Source: Stutzerimonas stutzeri (GTDB taxonomy: Bacteria; Pseudomonadota; Gammaproteobacteria; Pseudomonadales; Pseudomonadaceae). From it: DNA of 64,000 bases. Positions 50,258 to 59,586 of the stretch are shown here, piece by piece. Positions within the stretch are counted from its first letter, which is position 1; every line of letters begins with the position of its first letter. The notes beneath the pieces are model-generated. The model ran no database searches. It was not told where the DNA came from and saw only the letters and a program-made list of their open reading frames with translations. A program made the position numbers and the translations under genes. Where the stretch lies: positions 1-64,000 of the forward strand of contig NZ_JANGEY010000012.1 in NCBI RefSeq assembly GCF_024451105.1, given 5' to 3'.

Positions 50258-52096
50258 ATGCCTGACTATCGCTCGAAAACCTCCACCTTCGGCCGCAACA
50301 TGGCCGGCGCCCGTGCCCTGTGGCGCGCCACCGGGATGAAGGACGAGGACTTCAAGAAGCCGATCATCGCCGTCGCCAACTCCTTCACCCAGTTCGTGCC
50401 CGGCCACGTGCACCTGAAGGACCTCGGCCAGCTGGTCGCCCGCGAGATCGAGAAGGCCGGCGGCGTGGCCAAGGAATTCGACACCATCGCCGTCGACGAC
50501 GGCATCGCCATGGGCCACGACGGCATGCTCTATTCGCTGCCGAGCCGCGAGATCATCGCCGACTCCGTCGAGTACATGGTCAACGCCCACTGCGCCGACG
50601 CGCTGGTGTGCATCTCCAACTGCGACAAGATCACCCCCGGCATGCTGATGGCCGCCCTGCGCCTGAACATCCCGGTGGTGTTCGTCTCCGGCGGGCCGAT
50701 GGAAGCCGGCAAGACCAAGCTGGCCAGCCACGGCCTCGACCTGGTCGACGCCATGGTCGCCGCCGCCGACGACTCCTGCTCCGACGAGACCGTCGCCGAG
50801 TACGAGCGCAGCGCCTGCCCGACCTGCGGCAGCTGCTCGGGCATGTTCACCGCCAACTCGATGAACTGCCTGACCGAGGCCCTCGGCCTGTCGCTGCCGG
50901 GCAACGGCACCACCCTGGCCACCCACGCCGACCGCGAGCAGCTGTTCCTCAAGGCCGGCCGGCTGATCGTCGAACTGTGCCAGCGCTACTACGGCGAGGG
51001 CGACGAGTCGGTACTGCCGCGCTCGATCGCCAGCTTCAAGGCGTTCGAGAACGCCATGACCCTGGACATCGCCATGGGCGGCTCGACCAACACCATCCTG
51101 CACCTCTTGGCCGCCGCCCAGGAGGCCGAGGTCGACTTCAACCTGCGCCACATCGACCAGCTGTCGCGTCGCGTGCCGCAACTGTGCAAGGTCGCGCCGA
51201 ACATCCAGAAGTACCACATGGAAGACGTGCACCGCGCCGGCGGCATCTTCTCGATCCTCGGCGAGCTGGCCCGCGGCGGCCTGCTGCACACCGACGTGCC
51301 GACCGTGCACAGCCCGACCATGGCCGACGCCATCGCCGCCTGGGACATCACCCAAACCAGCGACGAGGCGGTGCACACCTTCTTCAAGGCCGGCCCGGCC
51401 GGCGTTCCGTCGCAGACCGCGTTCAGCCAGGCCACCCGCTGGCCGAGCCTCGACACCGACCGCTTCGAGGGCTGCATCCGCAGCGTCGAGAACGCCTACT
51501 CCCAGGAAGGCGGCCTGGCCGTGCTGTACGGCAACATCGCCGAAGGCGGCTGCGTGGTGAAGACCGCCGGCGTCGACGAGTCGATCCACGTGTTCGAAGG
51601 TCGCGCGCGCATCTACGAGAGCCAGGACGCCGCGGTGAAGGGCATCCTCGCCGACGAGATCCAGCCGGGCGACATCGTGGTGATCCGCTACGAAGGCCCG
51701 AAGGGCGGCCCGGGCATGCAGGAAATGCTCTATCCGACCAGCTACCTGAAGTCCAAGGGCCTGGGCAAGCAGTGCGCCCTGCTCACCGACGGCCGCTTCT
51801 CCGGCGGCACCTCGGGCCTGTCGATCGGCCACGTCTCGCCGGAGGCCGCCTCGGGCGGCGCCATCGGCCTGGTCGAGGAAGGCGACAAGATCCTCATCGA
51901 CATCCCCAACCGCAGCATCAGCCTGCTGGTCGGCGACGACGAGCTGAAGGCCCGCCGCCTGCACCAGGACCACAAGGGCTGGAAGCCGGCCGCTCCGCGC
52001 GCGCGCAAGGTCAGCACCGCGCTGAAGGCCTACGCCCTGCTCGCCACCAGCGCCGACAAGGGCGCGGTGCGCAACAAGGCGCTGCTGGAGGACTGA
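50258..52096 (+). CDS. ilvD: Dihydroxyacid dehydratase
   Basis: A 612-residue iron-sulfur enzyme of branched-chain amino acid and pantothenate synthesis that dehydrates dihydroxyisovalerate and dihydroxymethylvalerate. [18 protein letters not shown] and [19 protein letters not shown] carry cluster-ligand cysteines. [32 protein letters not shown] and the C-terminal DDELKARR region are typical. The length matches the long IlvD class of enterobacteria and pseudomonads. TATCCT near 50214-50219 may be a -10. No attenuator leader is visible. Confidence 0.97.
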   Translation: MPDYRSKTSTFGRNMAGARALWRATGMKDEDFKKPIIAVANSFTQFVPGHVHLKDLGQLVAREIEKAGGVAKEFDTIAVDDGIAMGHDGMLYSLPSREIIADSVEYMVNAHCADALVCISNCDKITPGMLMAALRLNIPVVFVSGGPMEAGKTKLASHGLDLVDAMVAAADDSCSDETVAEYERSACPTCGSCSGMFTANSMNCLTEALGLSLPGNGTTLATHADREQLFLKAGRLIVELCQRYYGEGDESVLPRSIASFKAFENAMTLDIAMGGSTNTILHLLAAAQEAEVDFNLRHIDQLSRRVPQLCKVAPNIQKYHMEDVHRAGGIFSILGELARGGLLHTDVPTVHSPTMADAIAAWDITQTSDEAVHTFFKAGPAGVPSQTAFSQATRWPSLDTDRFEGCIRSVENAYSQEGGLAVLYGNIAEGGCVVKTAGVDESIHVFEGRARIYESQDAAVKGILADEIQPGDIVVIRYEGPKGGPGMQEMLYPTSYLKSKGLGKQCALLTDGRFSGGTSGLSIGHVSPEAASGGAIGLVEEGDKILIDIPNRSISLLVGDDELKARRLHQDHKGWKPAAPRARKVSTALKAYALLATSADKGAVRNKALLED

Positions 52097-52136
52097 CAGC
52101 CGCCCCGGGATGCACCGCGTGTGCATCCCACCACAC

Positions 52137-52176
52137 AAACGACAAGGCCCGGCAGCGCTGCCGGGCCTTGTCGTTT
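52137..52176. terminator. Bidirectional terminator, ilvD / folA
   Basis: A perfect 40-base palindrome: AAACGACAAGGCCCGGCAGC and its exact reverse complement, ending in GTTTT on the plus strand and GTTTG on the minus. It lies between convergent ilvD and folA. A second hairpin (GGGATGCAC/GTGCATCCC, 52107-52129) precedes it. Confidence 0.88.
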
Positions 52177-52196
52177 TCAGGTGTCGCGTTTCAAGG

Positions 52197-52715
52197 TCAG
52201 GCGCGACGCTCCCAGCGCTCGTAGGCATGCGCCGGCGCCTCGCCATCGGCGGCGTGTTCCTCGCGCTCGGCCAGTCGCCAGTCGCTTTCGACGAATTCGG
52301 GGAAGAACGCATCGCCCTCCGGCGAAAGATGCACGCGGGTCAGGTACAGGCGCGCGGCCAGCGGCAGGCCCTGAGCGTACAGCTCGGCGCCGCCGATCAG
52401 CATCAGCTCGCCCACGCCCTGCGCGCGCGCCCAGGCGTCGGCGCGAGCGATGGCTGCCTCGAGGGAGGGGAATACTTCGGCGCCGTCCAGCGCGAGCCCC
52501 GCCTGGCGGCTGACCACCAGGTTGAGCCGGCCCGGCAGCGGCCGGCCGAGCGAATCCCAGGTCTTGCGGCCCATGATGATCGGCTTGCCGAGGGTCAGCG
52601 CCTTGAAATGCTTGAGATCTGCCGGCAGGTGCCAGGGCAGGCGGTTGTCGATGCCGATCACGCGGTTGTCGGCCAGCGCGGCGATCAGGGCGAGGGGGAA
52701 CGTCGTGGTAGTCAT
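52197..52715 (-). CDS. folA: Dihydrofolate reductase
   Basis: A 172-residue DHFR making tetrahydrofolate with NADPH. ALIAALADNRVIGIDNRLPW, the LPADLKHFKALTLGKPIIMG segment, RKTWDSLGRPLPGR and LMLIGGAELYAQ are all conserved; the active-site acid is the Asp in LPADLKHF. The C-terminus FVESDWRLAEREEH is usual. The ATG at 52715 gives the family N-terminus, but no Shine-Dalgarno sequence is seen before it. TATCCT lies about ten bases upstream, so the mRNA may have a very short leader. Confidence 0.95.
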   Translation of the reverse strand: MTTTTFPLALIAALADNRVIGIDNRLPWHLPADLKHFKALTLGKPIIMGRKTWDSLGRPLPGRLNLVVSRQAGLALDGAEVFPSLEAAIARADAWARAQGVGELMLIGGAELYAQGLPLAARLYLTRVHLSPEGDAFFPEFVESDWRLAEREEHAADGEAPAHAYERWERRA

Positions 52716-52816
52716 GGGGCGCGAGGATAGCAGCCGCCGGCCGCGCTGACGATGTCGCCGGGCCATTGCGGTATCCTCGGCATATCCGCCGTTCCGGTTG
52801 ACCACATGGAGTTGTG

Positions 52817-54688
52817 ATGGCCACCCTGCTCACCTCGCTCAACAGCTGCCTGCCGCGCATGACCGCCGGCGAACGCAAGGTCGCCCGGCTGTTCGAGCAG
52901 CTGCTGGACGATAGCTACCTGTGCTGGTACGACGTGCCCCTCGGCGCCCGCGGCCAGCGTCCCGACTTCAGCCTGCTGCACCCGCTGCGCGGCATCCTGC
53001 TGCTGGAGGTCAAGGACTGGAAACTCTCCACCCTGCTCGACATCGACCGCCGCCACGCGACGCTGCAACTGCCCAGCGGCCCCAAGCGGGTCAGCAACCC
53101 GCTGGAGCAGGTACGCCAGTACTGCTACGTGCTCAGCGGCCTGCTGCAGCGCGACCCGCAACTGACCCATCCGGCCGGCCCGAATCGGGGCCAGTTGCTG
53201 CTGCCCTGGGGGTACGGGGTGATTCTCACCCAGATCAGCCGCGCGCAGTTCGAGCAGGCCGGTCTCGGCGAGGTGCTCAACGCCAGCCAGGTGATCTGCA
53301 AGGACGAGCTGGACGAGAAGCAGGACCCGGAGGCGCTGCAACAGCGGCTCTGGGGCATGTTCACCGTCAGCTTCCCCTGCGATCTCGATGCGCAGCAGGT
53401 CGACCGGGTGCGCTGGCACCTGTTCCCCGAGCTGCGCCTGCAGTCCTCGCAGCAGAGCCTTTTCGACGAACCGCCCGGCCCCGACCAGCCGCCGGCCAGT
53501 CCGCCCGATCTGGTCCGCATCATGGACCTGCAGCAGGAGCAGCTGGCGCGCAACCTCGGCGAGGGCCACCGTGTGATCCACGGCGTGGCCGGCTCGGGCA
53601 AGACCATGATCCTCGGCTACCGCGCCCTGCACCTGGCCCGCCTGCTGCAGGCGCCGATCCTGGTGCTCTGCTACAACAAGGCGCTGGCCGCCCGCCTGAA
53701 CCTGCAGATGACCACCCACGGGGTCGCCGAGCGGGTGCAGGTACGCAGCTTCCATGCCTGGTGCGGCGAGCTGCTGCGCAGCCACGCCATTGCCCTGCCG
53801 CGCTATCGCCCCGGCGATACGCAATACCCCGAAAAGCTGGTGGCCGGCACCCTCGAGGCCGTCGCGGACGGGCGCCTTCCCGGCGGCCGCTACGGCGCCA
53901 TCCTCATCGACGAGGGCCACGACTTCCAGCCGGAATGGTTCCAACTGGCCGTTCAGCAGCTCGACCCCGCCACCCAGTCGCTGCTGGTGCTCTACGACGA
54001 CGCCCAGAGTCTCTACAAGCGCCGCCGTTTCAGCTTCTCCAGCGTCGGCATCCAGGCCCGCGGGCGCACCACCATCCTGCGTCTGAACTACCGCAATACC
54101 GCCGAGATCCTCGGCGCTGCGGCGCGCTTTGCCAGTGAGTGGCTGACCGAACAGAGCGCCGAAGAGGACGGCATCCCGCGGGTGCCGCCACAGAGCGTCG
54201 GCCGCAACGGCCCGCCGCCGCAATGGCGCGACTGCGCGGACGAGGCCGACGAGCTCGCTCGGGTGATCGCCTACCTGCGCGAGCGCCGCGCCGGACTCGA
54301 CAGCTGGGGCCAGCTGGCCGTGCTGGGCAAGACCCGCCGGGACAACGAGCGCATCCACCGCGCCCTGGTGCAGGCCGGCATCCCGGCCTGCCTGCTGGCG
54401 CAGAACGAGTCGCCCGAGGCGCTGGTCGAAGACAGCGTGAAGATCCTCACCCTGCATGCCAGCAAGGGACTGGAGTTCGAGGCGGTGGCCATTCCCTTCG
54501 TCGGCCAGATGCCGCATCCCAGGGCCGAGTCCATCGAGGACGAGAGCCGCGTGCTCTACGTCGGCATGACCCGCTCGATGACCCATCTGCTGCTGACTGC
54601 CAGCCGCGACTCCGCCTTCAGCCTGCGCCTGCGTGCCATCCTTGCCCCGGAAACACAACCCGTTGCGGAGGAGGCCGCGTGCCGCTGA
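52817..54688 (+). CDS. NERD nuclease-domain / UvrD-like helicase fusion
   Basis: A 623-residue protein joining an N-terminal nuclease-related domain (NERD, about residues 20-130, with PDFSLLHPLRGILLLEVKDWK as the restriction-enzyme-like Asp...Glu-x-Lys core) to a superfamily 1 UvrD-like helicase. Walker A is GVAGSGKT (256-263), Walker B LIDEGHDF (around 365), and motif VI VLYVGMTRSM lies near the C-terminus. It is predicted to be a DNA helicase-nuclease for repair or defence, with no known specific role. GGAG is six bases before the ATG. It overlaps the next gene by ten bases. Confidence 0.85.
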   Translation: MATLLTSLNSCLPRMTAGERKVARLFEQLLDDSYLCWYDVPLGARGQRPDFSLLHPLRGILLLEVKDWKLSTLLDIDRRHATLQLPSGPKRVSNPLEQVRQYCYVLSGLLQRDPQLTHPAGPNRGQLLLPWGYGVILTQISRAQFEQAGLGEVLNASQVICKDELDEKQDPEALQQRLWGMFTVSFPCDLDAQQVDRVRWHLFPELRLQSSQQSLFDEPPGPDQPPASPPDLVRIMDLQQEQLARNLGEGHRVIHGVAGSGKTMILGYRALHLARLLQAPILVLCYNKALAARLNLQMTTHGVAERVQVRSFHAWCGELLRSHAIALPRYRPGDTQYPEKLVAGTLEAVADGRLPGGRYGAILIDEGHDFQPEWFQLAVQQLDPATQSLLVLYDDAQSLYKRRRFSFSSVGIQARGRTTILRLNYRNTAEILGAAARFASEWLTEQSAEEDGIPRVPPQSVGRNGPPPQWRDCADEADELARVIAYLRERRAGLDSWGQLAVLGKTRRDNERIHRALVQAGIPACLLAQNESPEALVEDSVKILTLHASKGLEFEAVAIPFVGQMPHPRAESIEDESRVLYVGMTRSMTHLLLTASRDSAFSLRLRAILAPETQPVAEEAACR

Positions 54689-56058
54689 AGTCCATCCCCG
54701 AAGCCCTCTGGCTCGCCGAAACCCTGCGCCTGACCGAGGAGCAGCGCGGCCCGCTGGAGGACGCCGAGGCCTGCCGCCAGGCGCGCGCCGGCGGCGGCGA
54801 CCTGCGCCGGCGCATCCTCGCGCGCGCCGCCCTGCTGGCCCGCCGCGAGGGTCTCGACCTGGCCGCGGCGCACTGGCGCCAGGGCGCGCGCCTGGCCCTG
54901 CTGCTGCTCGGCCTGCTGGCACTCGGCAGCGGCGCCGGGCTGGCCTTCGCCGCACTCGGCGACGGCAGCCGCCCGGTCAACCTGCTGTGGGCGCTGGGCA
55001 GCCTGCTCGGCCTGCATCTCGTCACCCTCGCCGGCTGGGCGCTGGGTTTCGTCTTCGCCGGCGAGGCCGCCGGCGTGCTCGGCCGCCTGTGGCTGGATCT
55101 CGGCGGACGGCTGGCCCGCGACAGCCGCAGCGCCCTGCTCGGCCCGGCGTTGCTGGCGCTGCTCGGCCGCGCCGGCCTGCAGCGCTGGGCGCTCGGCCTG
55201 CTCAGCCACGGCCTGTGGCTGCTCGCCCTGCTCGCGGCGCTGGCGGTGCTGCTGGCCCTGCTCGCCACCCGCCGCTACGGCTTCGTCTGGGAGACCACCC
55301 TGCTGCCGACGGAAGGCTTCGCCGCGCTGATCCACGCTCTCGGCGCACTGCCCGCGCTGCTCGGCTTCCCGCAGCCGGACCTGGAACTGCTGCGCGCCAG
55401 CGGCGAGGCGGTGGTCGGCGGCGAGGCGGCGCGGCAGACCTGGGCCGCCTGGCTGCTCGGGGTGTTCGCGGTCTACGGCCTGCTGCCGCGCGCGCTGCTC
55501 GCCCTGCTCTGCCTGTGGCGCTGGCGGCGCGGCCTGGCGCGTCTCGACCTGGACCTCGCCCAGCCCGGCTACAGCCGCCTGCGCGAGCGCCTGCTGCCGT
55601 CCAGCGAACGTCTCGGGGTCGGCGATCCGGCGCCGGCGCAGCTGCACCAGCCGCGCGCCGGCCACGCCGAACGCACGCTGCAGGGCGCGCTGCTGGTCGC
55701 GGTGGAACTGGACGACCGCCAGCCGTGGCCGCCGGCGCTGCCGCCCGGGGTCGAGGACGCCGGCGTGCTCGACGACGGCGCCAGCCGCCGCGCCCTGCTC
55801 GAACGCCTGGCCAACCGCCCCGCGGCGCGCCTGCTGGTCGCCTGCGATCCACGCCGCTCGCCGGACCGCGGCACCCTCGGCCTGCTCGGCGAGCTGGCGC
55901 GCAGCGCCGGCGACACGCGCGTCTGGCTGCTGCCGGCGCCGCCCGGCGAACCCCTCGACCCCGCGCGCCTGGGCGACTGGCAGACAGCCCTCGCCGCGCT
56001 GCAGCTGCCGTGCGGCGCGCAGGCTCCCTGGGCGTGGCTGGAGAACGGCGATGACTGA
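54679..56058 (+). CDS. DUF2868 membrane protein
   Basis: A 459-residue protein with four predicted membrane helices (about 73-95, 100-128, 172-200 and 254-280), an N-terminal cytoplasmic helix-rich region and a 180-residue soluble C-terminal domain. This is the DUF2868 pattern; function unknown. The start is GTG at 54679, overlapping the helicase gene, with GGAGGAGG five bases upstream, a very strong site. Its stop overlaps the DUF3482 GTPase gene by eight bases. These two families are regularly neighbours, so they probably act together at the membrane. Confidence 0.82.
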   Translation: MPLKSIPEALWLAETLRLTEEQRGPLEDAEACRQARAGGGDLRRRILARAALLARREGLDLAAAHWRQGARLALLLLGLLALGSGAGLAFAALGDGSRPVNLLWALGSLLGLHLVTLAGWALGFVFAGEAAGVLGRLWLDLGGRLARDSRSALLGPALLALLGRAGLQRWALGLLSHGLWLLALLAALAVLLALLATRRYGFVWETTLLPTEGFAALIHALGALPALLGFPQPDLELLRASGEAVVGGEAARQTWAAWLLGVFAVYGLLPRALLALLCLWRWRRGLARLDLDLAQPGYSRLRERLLPSSERLGVGDPAPAQLHQPRAGHAERTLQGALLVAVELDDRQPWPPALPPGVEDAGVLDDGASRRALLERLANRPAARLLVACDPRRSPDRGTLGLLGELARSAGDTRVWLLPAPPGEPLDPARLGDWQTALAALQLPCGAQAPWAWLENGDD

Positions 56059-57421
56059 AGCGCTGAAGCTGGCCGTGGTCGGCCACACCAACGTCGGCAA
56101 GACCTCGCTGCTGCGCACCCTGACCCGCGACGTGGGTTTCGGCGAGGTGTCGCACCGGCCGAGCACCACCCGCCACGTCGAGGGCGCGCGCCTGTCGGTG
56201 GACGGCGAGGCGCTGCTCGAGCTGTACGATACCCCGGGCCTGGAGGACGCCATCGCCCTGCGCGACCATCTCGACGCCCTTGCCGCGCCCGGCGAGCGCC
56301 TCGACGGCCCGGAACGGCTCGCGCGCTTTCTTGCCGGCCCCGCGGCCAGCGGGCGCTTCGAGCAGGAATCCAAGGTGCTGCGCCAGCTGCTGGTGTCCGA
56401 CGCCGGGCTGTACGTGATCGACGCCCGCGAGCCGGTGCTGGCCAAGTATCGCGACGAGCTGGCGGTGCTCGCCGACTGCGGCAAGCCGCTGCTGCCGGTG
56501 CTCAATTTCGTCGCCGCTCCCGGCCACCGCGAGGAAGACTGGCGCGCGGCGCTGGCCCGCCTCGGCCTGCACGCGCAGGTCGTCTTCGACAGCGTGGCAC
56601 CGCCGCTGGACGGCGAGCGGCGCCTGTACCAGAGCCTGGCGCTGCTGCTCGAGCGCGGCCGTGCGCAGCTGGAGCGGCTGATCGCCGACCACCAGGCACA
56701 GCGTCTCGCCCGGCGCGCCGCCGGGGCGCGGCTGATCGCCGAGCTGCTGATCGACGCCGCCGCCTGCCGGCGCCTGGCGGGCGGCGACGCGGACGCGCTG
56801 GGCGCTGCCGTCGGGCGCCTGCAGGGCGAGCTGCGCGCGCGCGAGCAGCGCTGCGTCGAGGCGCTGCTCGCGCTCTATGCCTTCCGCTCCGGCGACGCCG
56901 AAGCCGGCGAACTGCCGTTGCTGGACGGGCGCTGGGGCGACGACCTGTTCCATCCGGAAACCCTCAGGCAGCTCGGCGTGAAGGTCGGCGGCGGCATGGC
57001 CGCCGGCGCGGCGGCCGGGGCCGGCATCGACCTGCTGGTCGGCGGCCTGACCCTGGGCGCCGCCGCGGCGCTCGGGGCCATCGCCGGCGGCACCTGGCAG
57101 ACCCTGCGCAACTACGGCGAGCGCCTCAAGGGCAAGCTGACCGGCCAGCGCGAACTGAGCGTCGACGACGCCGTGCTGCGCCTCTTGGCGCTGCGCCAGC
57201 GCCAGCTGCTGGTCGCCCTGGAAGGCCGCGGCCACGCCGCGCAGCAGCCGCTGCGCCTGGAGCGCCCGGAGGAGCAGGCCTGGCGCGAGGGCCGGCTGCC
57301 GGAGTCGCTGCACAAGGCCCGTGCGCATCCCGAGTGGTCGAGCCTGAACCACGGCGCCCGCCCGCAGCAGGCCGAGCGTCAGGAGGAAATCCGCCGGCTG
57401 GCGGCGCAGCTGCAGGGCTAG
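56051..57421 (+). CDS. DUF3482 GTPase-like protein
   Basis: A 456-residue Era-like P-loop protein. G1 is GHTNVGKT (11-18), G2 region RPSTTRHVEG, and G3 YDTPGLED (about 60-67). The G4 position reads NFVAAPG rather than NKxD, so guanine specificity may be weakened. The C-terminal DUF3482 half has a glycine/alanine-rich stretch (about 315-360, GGGMAAGAAAGAGIDLLVGG) that could insert into or contact membrane. It overlaps the DUF2868 gene. The partner role with that membrane protein is inferred from gene overlap and family co-occurrence. Confidence 0.83.
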   Translation: MTEALKLAVVGHTNVGKTSLLRTLTRDVGFGEVSHRPSTTRHVEGARLSVDGEALLELYDTPGLEDAIALRDHLDALAAPGERLDGPERLARFLAGPAASGRFEQESKVLRQLLVSDAGLYVIDAREPVLAKYRDELAVLADCGKPLLPVLNFVAAPGHREEDWRAALARLGLHAQVVFDSVAPPLDGERRLYQSLALLLERGRAQLERLIADHQAQRLARRAAGARLIAELLIDAAACRRLAGGDADALGAAVGRLQGELRAREQRCVEALLALYAFRSGDAEAGELPLLDGRWGDDLFHPETLRQLGVKVGGGMAAGAAAGAGIDLLVGGLTLGAAAALGAIAGGTWQTLRNYGERLKGKLTGQRELSVDDAVLRLLALRQRQLLVALEGRGHAAQQPLRLERPEEQAWREGRLPESLHKARAHPEWSSLNHGARPQQAERQEEIRRLAAQLQG

Positions 57422-57427
57422 GAGGTC

Positions 57428-58165
57428 CTACTGGCCGCCCCGCAACGCCGCGCGGATCGCCTGCAGCGCCGCGCGGTAGTAGAGCTGCCCCTCGACCGAC
57501 TCGGCGAAGGCGGCGTACTCGGTCAGCTGGGCGTCGTCGAGGTCGCGATAGACGTACAGCAGGGTGTTCTCCAGCCGAGTGTCGATCTGCTGCATCAGCC
57601 GCTCGCGCTGTCCGCCGAGCAGTTGCTGCGGGTCAGCGCCGAACAGTCCGTTGAGACCCGGCACCATCTGGCTGAGGCTGTCGGCGGCCACCCCGGCCAG
57701 CGCCAGGCTGACCTCCGCGCCGGCCTCGCGAGCCGGCAGAGCCCGGCCCAGACGCTGCACCAGGGCGCGACGCGGCGCCGAGGCGTTCATCTGCGGCAGA
57801 CCGTCGGCGTGCCGGTTCAGCTCGGTGGGCGCGCTGGCGCGCACCTCGCGCTCGACCACCGCACGGCCCAGCGGACTGTCGAAGAAGCGGATCGCCGCCA
57901 GCGGGTCGGGCAGCTCCTGGCGCAGGCTCTCCAGCGCACGCCGGTCCATCGCCTGCGGCGCGAAGCGTCGGTTGCTGTTGTCGACCAGCGCCTGGTAGAC
58001 CGCCGGCGGCAGGCTGCCCTGGTAGCGCTGCTGGGCGGCGAGCAGCGCGGCGCTGAAATGCTCGCGCTGCTGCGGCCAGCCGGCCAGCTCGTAGAGCAGC
58101 TCGTGCTCGTCGGCCCGGCTCAGCAGGCTGACGAGACAGAAGGCAAGGGCAATCAGGACACGCAT
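57428..58165 (-). CDS. DUF2059 exported protein
   Basis: A 245-residue protein with a short signal peptide (about residues 1-18, LIALAFCLVSLLSRA) and two helical segments typical of DUF2059, including ESLRQELPDPLAAIRFFDSPLGRAVVERE and AFAESVEGQLYYRA. It is predicted periplasmic; function unknown. It is convergent with the DUF3482 gene, ending six bases from it. The 242 bases upstream to the 2OG-oxygenase gene contain only a weak -10-like TACACT (58362-58367). Confidence 0.8.
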   Translation of the reverse strand: MRVLIALAFCLVSLLSRADEHELLYELAGWPQQREHFSAALLAAQQRYQGSLPPAVYQALVDNSNRRFAPQAMDRRALESLRQELPDPLAAIRFFDSPLGRAVVEREVRASAPTELNRHADGLPQMNASAPRRALVQRLGRALPAREAGAEVSLALAGVAADSLSQMVPGLNGLFGADPQQLLGGQRERLMQQIDTRLENTLLYVYRDLDDAQLTEYAAFAESVEGQLYYRAALQAIRAALRGGQ

Positions 58166-58407
58166 GGCAACTCTCGCGAAACAGGGGCGTATTGTCGGCG
58201 GCGTGCAGCCAGCTTGTCGAGGCGATCCGCGCCTGCGCGACGCCGGCCGGCAGGCGCGGCGACGAACAGCAGTTTTGTCCGTGCCTGCCGGCATTGGTTC
58301 ACTCGAACGCCCGCTGCGGCAAAACGCGCCTCGGCAGATGCGCCGGCAGACCGTACACTCGGCGCTCTCGCCTGCCGGCGAGTCCCGCCCAGTTCCCGGA
58401 ATGCGCC

Positions 58408-59034
58408 ATGACCGAGCCCGACACCGCCTCCGCCCTGATCTCCCGCATCCTCGACGACCTCGCCAGCCGCGGCTGGTCGGTGCAGCCCCTGGCCCTGCCC
58501 GCGCCGCTGAGCGGCGAACTGGCCGCCGAGTGCCGCCGCCGCCACGCCGCCGGCGAACTGGCACGCGCCGCGGTCGGCCGCGGCAGCGGCCAGCTGCACG
58601 ACGCGAGCATCCGCGGCGACCACATCCAGTGGCTGGGGCGCGGCGAGAGCGCGGTCACCGACCGCTATCTCGACCTGCTCGACCGACTGCGCGTGGCACT
58701 CAACCGCGAGCTGTTCCTCGGCCTCGAGGACTACGAGTGCCACTTCGCGCTCTATCCGCCGGGCAGCTTCTACCGCCGCCACCTCGACCGCTTCCGCGAC
58801 GACGACCGGCGCACGGTGACCACGGTGTGCTACCTCAACGACGACTGGCAGGCGCGACAGGGCGGCGCGCTGCGCATCGAGCTGGCCGACGGCACCGAGC
58901 ACGACGTGCTGCCGGCGGCGGGCACCCTGGTGGTGTTCATGTCCGCCGACTTCCCCCACGAGGTGCTGCCGGCCAGCCGCGAACGGCTGTCGCTGACCGG
59001 CTGGTATCGCCGGCGCGGTGGCGGGCCGCTGTAG
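58408..59034 (+). CDS. 2OG-Fe(II) oxygenase, prolyl-hydroxylase-like
   Basis: A 208-residue cupin-fold dioxygenase. The iron ligands are His125 and Asp127 (RRHLDRF) and His184 (FPHEVL); Arg193 (RLSLTGWYRRR) binds the 2-oxoglutarate carboxylate. The sequence is of the SM-20/PHD-like type and resembles the Pseudomonas prolyl hydroxylase PPHD that modifies EF-Tu. Whether this one acts on EF-Tu is inferred. It lies just upstream of the DUF4399-serA group, as in P. aeruginosa. Confidence 0.88.
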   Translation: MTEPDTASALISRILDDLASRGWSVQPLALPAPLSGELAAECRRRHAAGELARAAVGRGSGQLHDASIRGDHIQWLGRGESAVTDRYLDLLDRLRVALNRELFLGLEDYECHFALYPPGSFYRRHLDRFRDDDRRTVTTVCYLNDDWQARQGGALRIELADGTEHDVLPAAGTLVVFMSADFPHEVLPASRERLSLTGWYRRRGGGPL

Positions 59035-59099
59035 GCGCTGGCGCTCGGCCGGCCGCGAACTAGTCTCTAGGGGACTTCCCTGCAGCGGAGAGCCCCGCG

Positions 59100-59531
59100 A
59101 TGAAATCCCTGCTTGCCCTCGGCGGCCTGCTGGCCGGCATCACCCTGGCCGCCCCGCTGCTGGCCGAGACCCCGCGCTCCACGGCCCCCGAAGGCGCCGC
59201 CGTGTACTTCATCGAGCCGCTCGACGGCGCCACGGTCGGCAGTCCGCTCACCGTCAGGTTCGGCCTCAGGGGCATGGGCGTGGCGCCGGCCGGGGTCGGG
59301 ATGGCCGACACCGGCCACCACCATCTGCTGGTCGACGTCGACGAGCTGCCGGCCATGGACCAGCCGCTGCCGGCCACCGACAGCATCCGCCACTTCGGCA
59401 AGGGCCAGACCGAGACCGAACTGAGCCTGCCGCCGGGCCGGCACAGCCTGCAGCTGTTGCTCGGCGACCAGAACCACGTGCCGCACCAGCCGCCGGTGCT
59501 CTCGGAGAAGATCACCATCACCGTGCAGTGA
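59100..59531 (+). CDS. DUF4399 periplasmic protein
   Basis: A 143-residue exported protein: signal peptide ending PLLAE, then a beta-sandwich-like domain with YFIEPLDGATVGSPLTVRFGL and the His-rich motif TGHHHLLVDVDELP, plus DQNHVPHQPP near the end. The clustered histidines suggest metal binding, but no function is established. GGAGAG precedes the ATG. A terminator follows that also serves serA. Confidence 0.85.
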   Translation: MKSLLALGGLLAGITLAAPLLAETPRSTAPEGAAVYFIEPLDGATVGSPLTVRFGLRGMGVAPAGVGMADTGHHHLLVDVDELPAMDQPLPATDSIRHFGKGQTETELSLPPGRHSLQLLLGDQNHVPHQPPVLSEKITITVQ

Positions 59532-59540
59532 GGCACAAAA

Positions 59541-59570
59541 GCAGAAGGGAGGCCGAGGCCTCCCTTCTGC
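59541..59570. terminator. Bidirectional terminator, DUF4399 gene / serA
   Basis: A perfect 14-bp inverted repeat (GCAGAAGGGAGGCC and GGCCTCCCTTCTGC, two bases between). On the minus strand it is followed by TTTTGTG, giving a good intrinsic terminator for serA. Confidence 0.85.
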
Positions 59571-59586
59571 GTTCATCCGACCGCGA

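Noticed and set aside
52817-54688. Calling the NERD-helicase a defence gene outright
   Set aside because: The domain set is compatible with defence but no other defence genes, integrase or composition change surround it, and repair is equally possible. It is kept as a finding, not an assignment.
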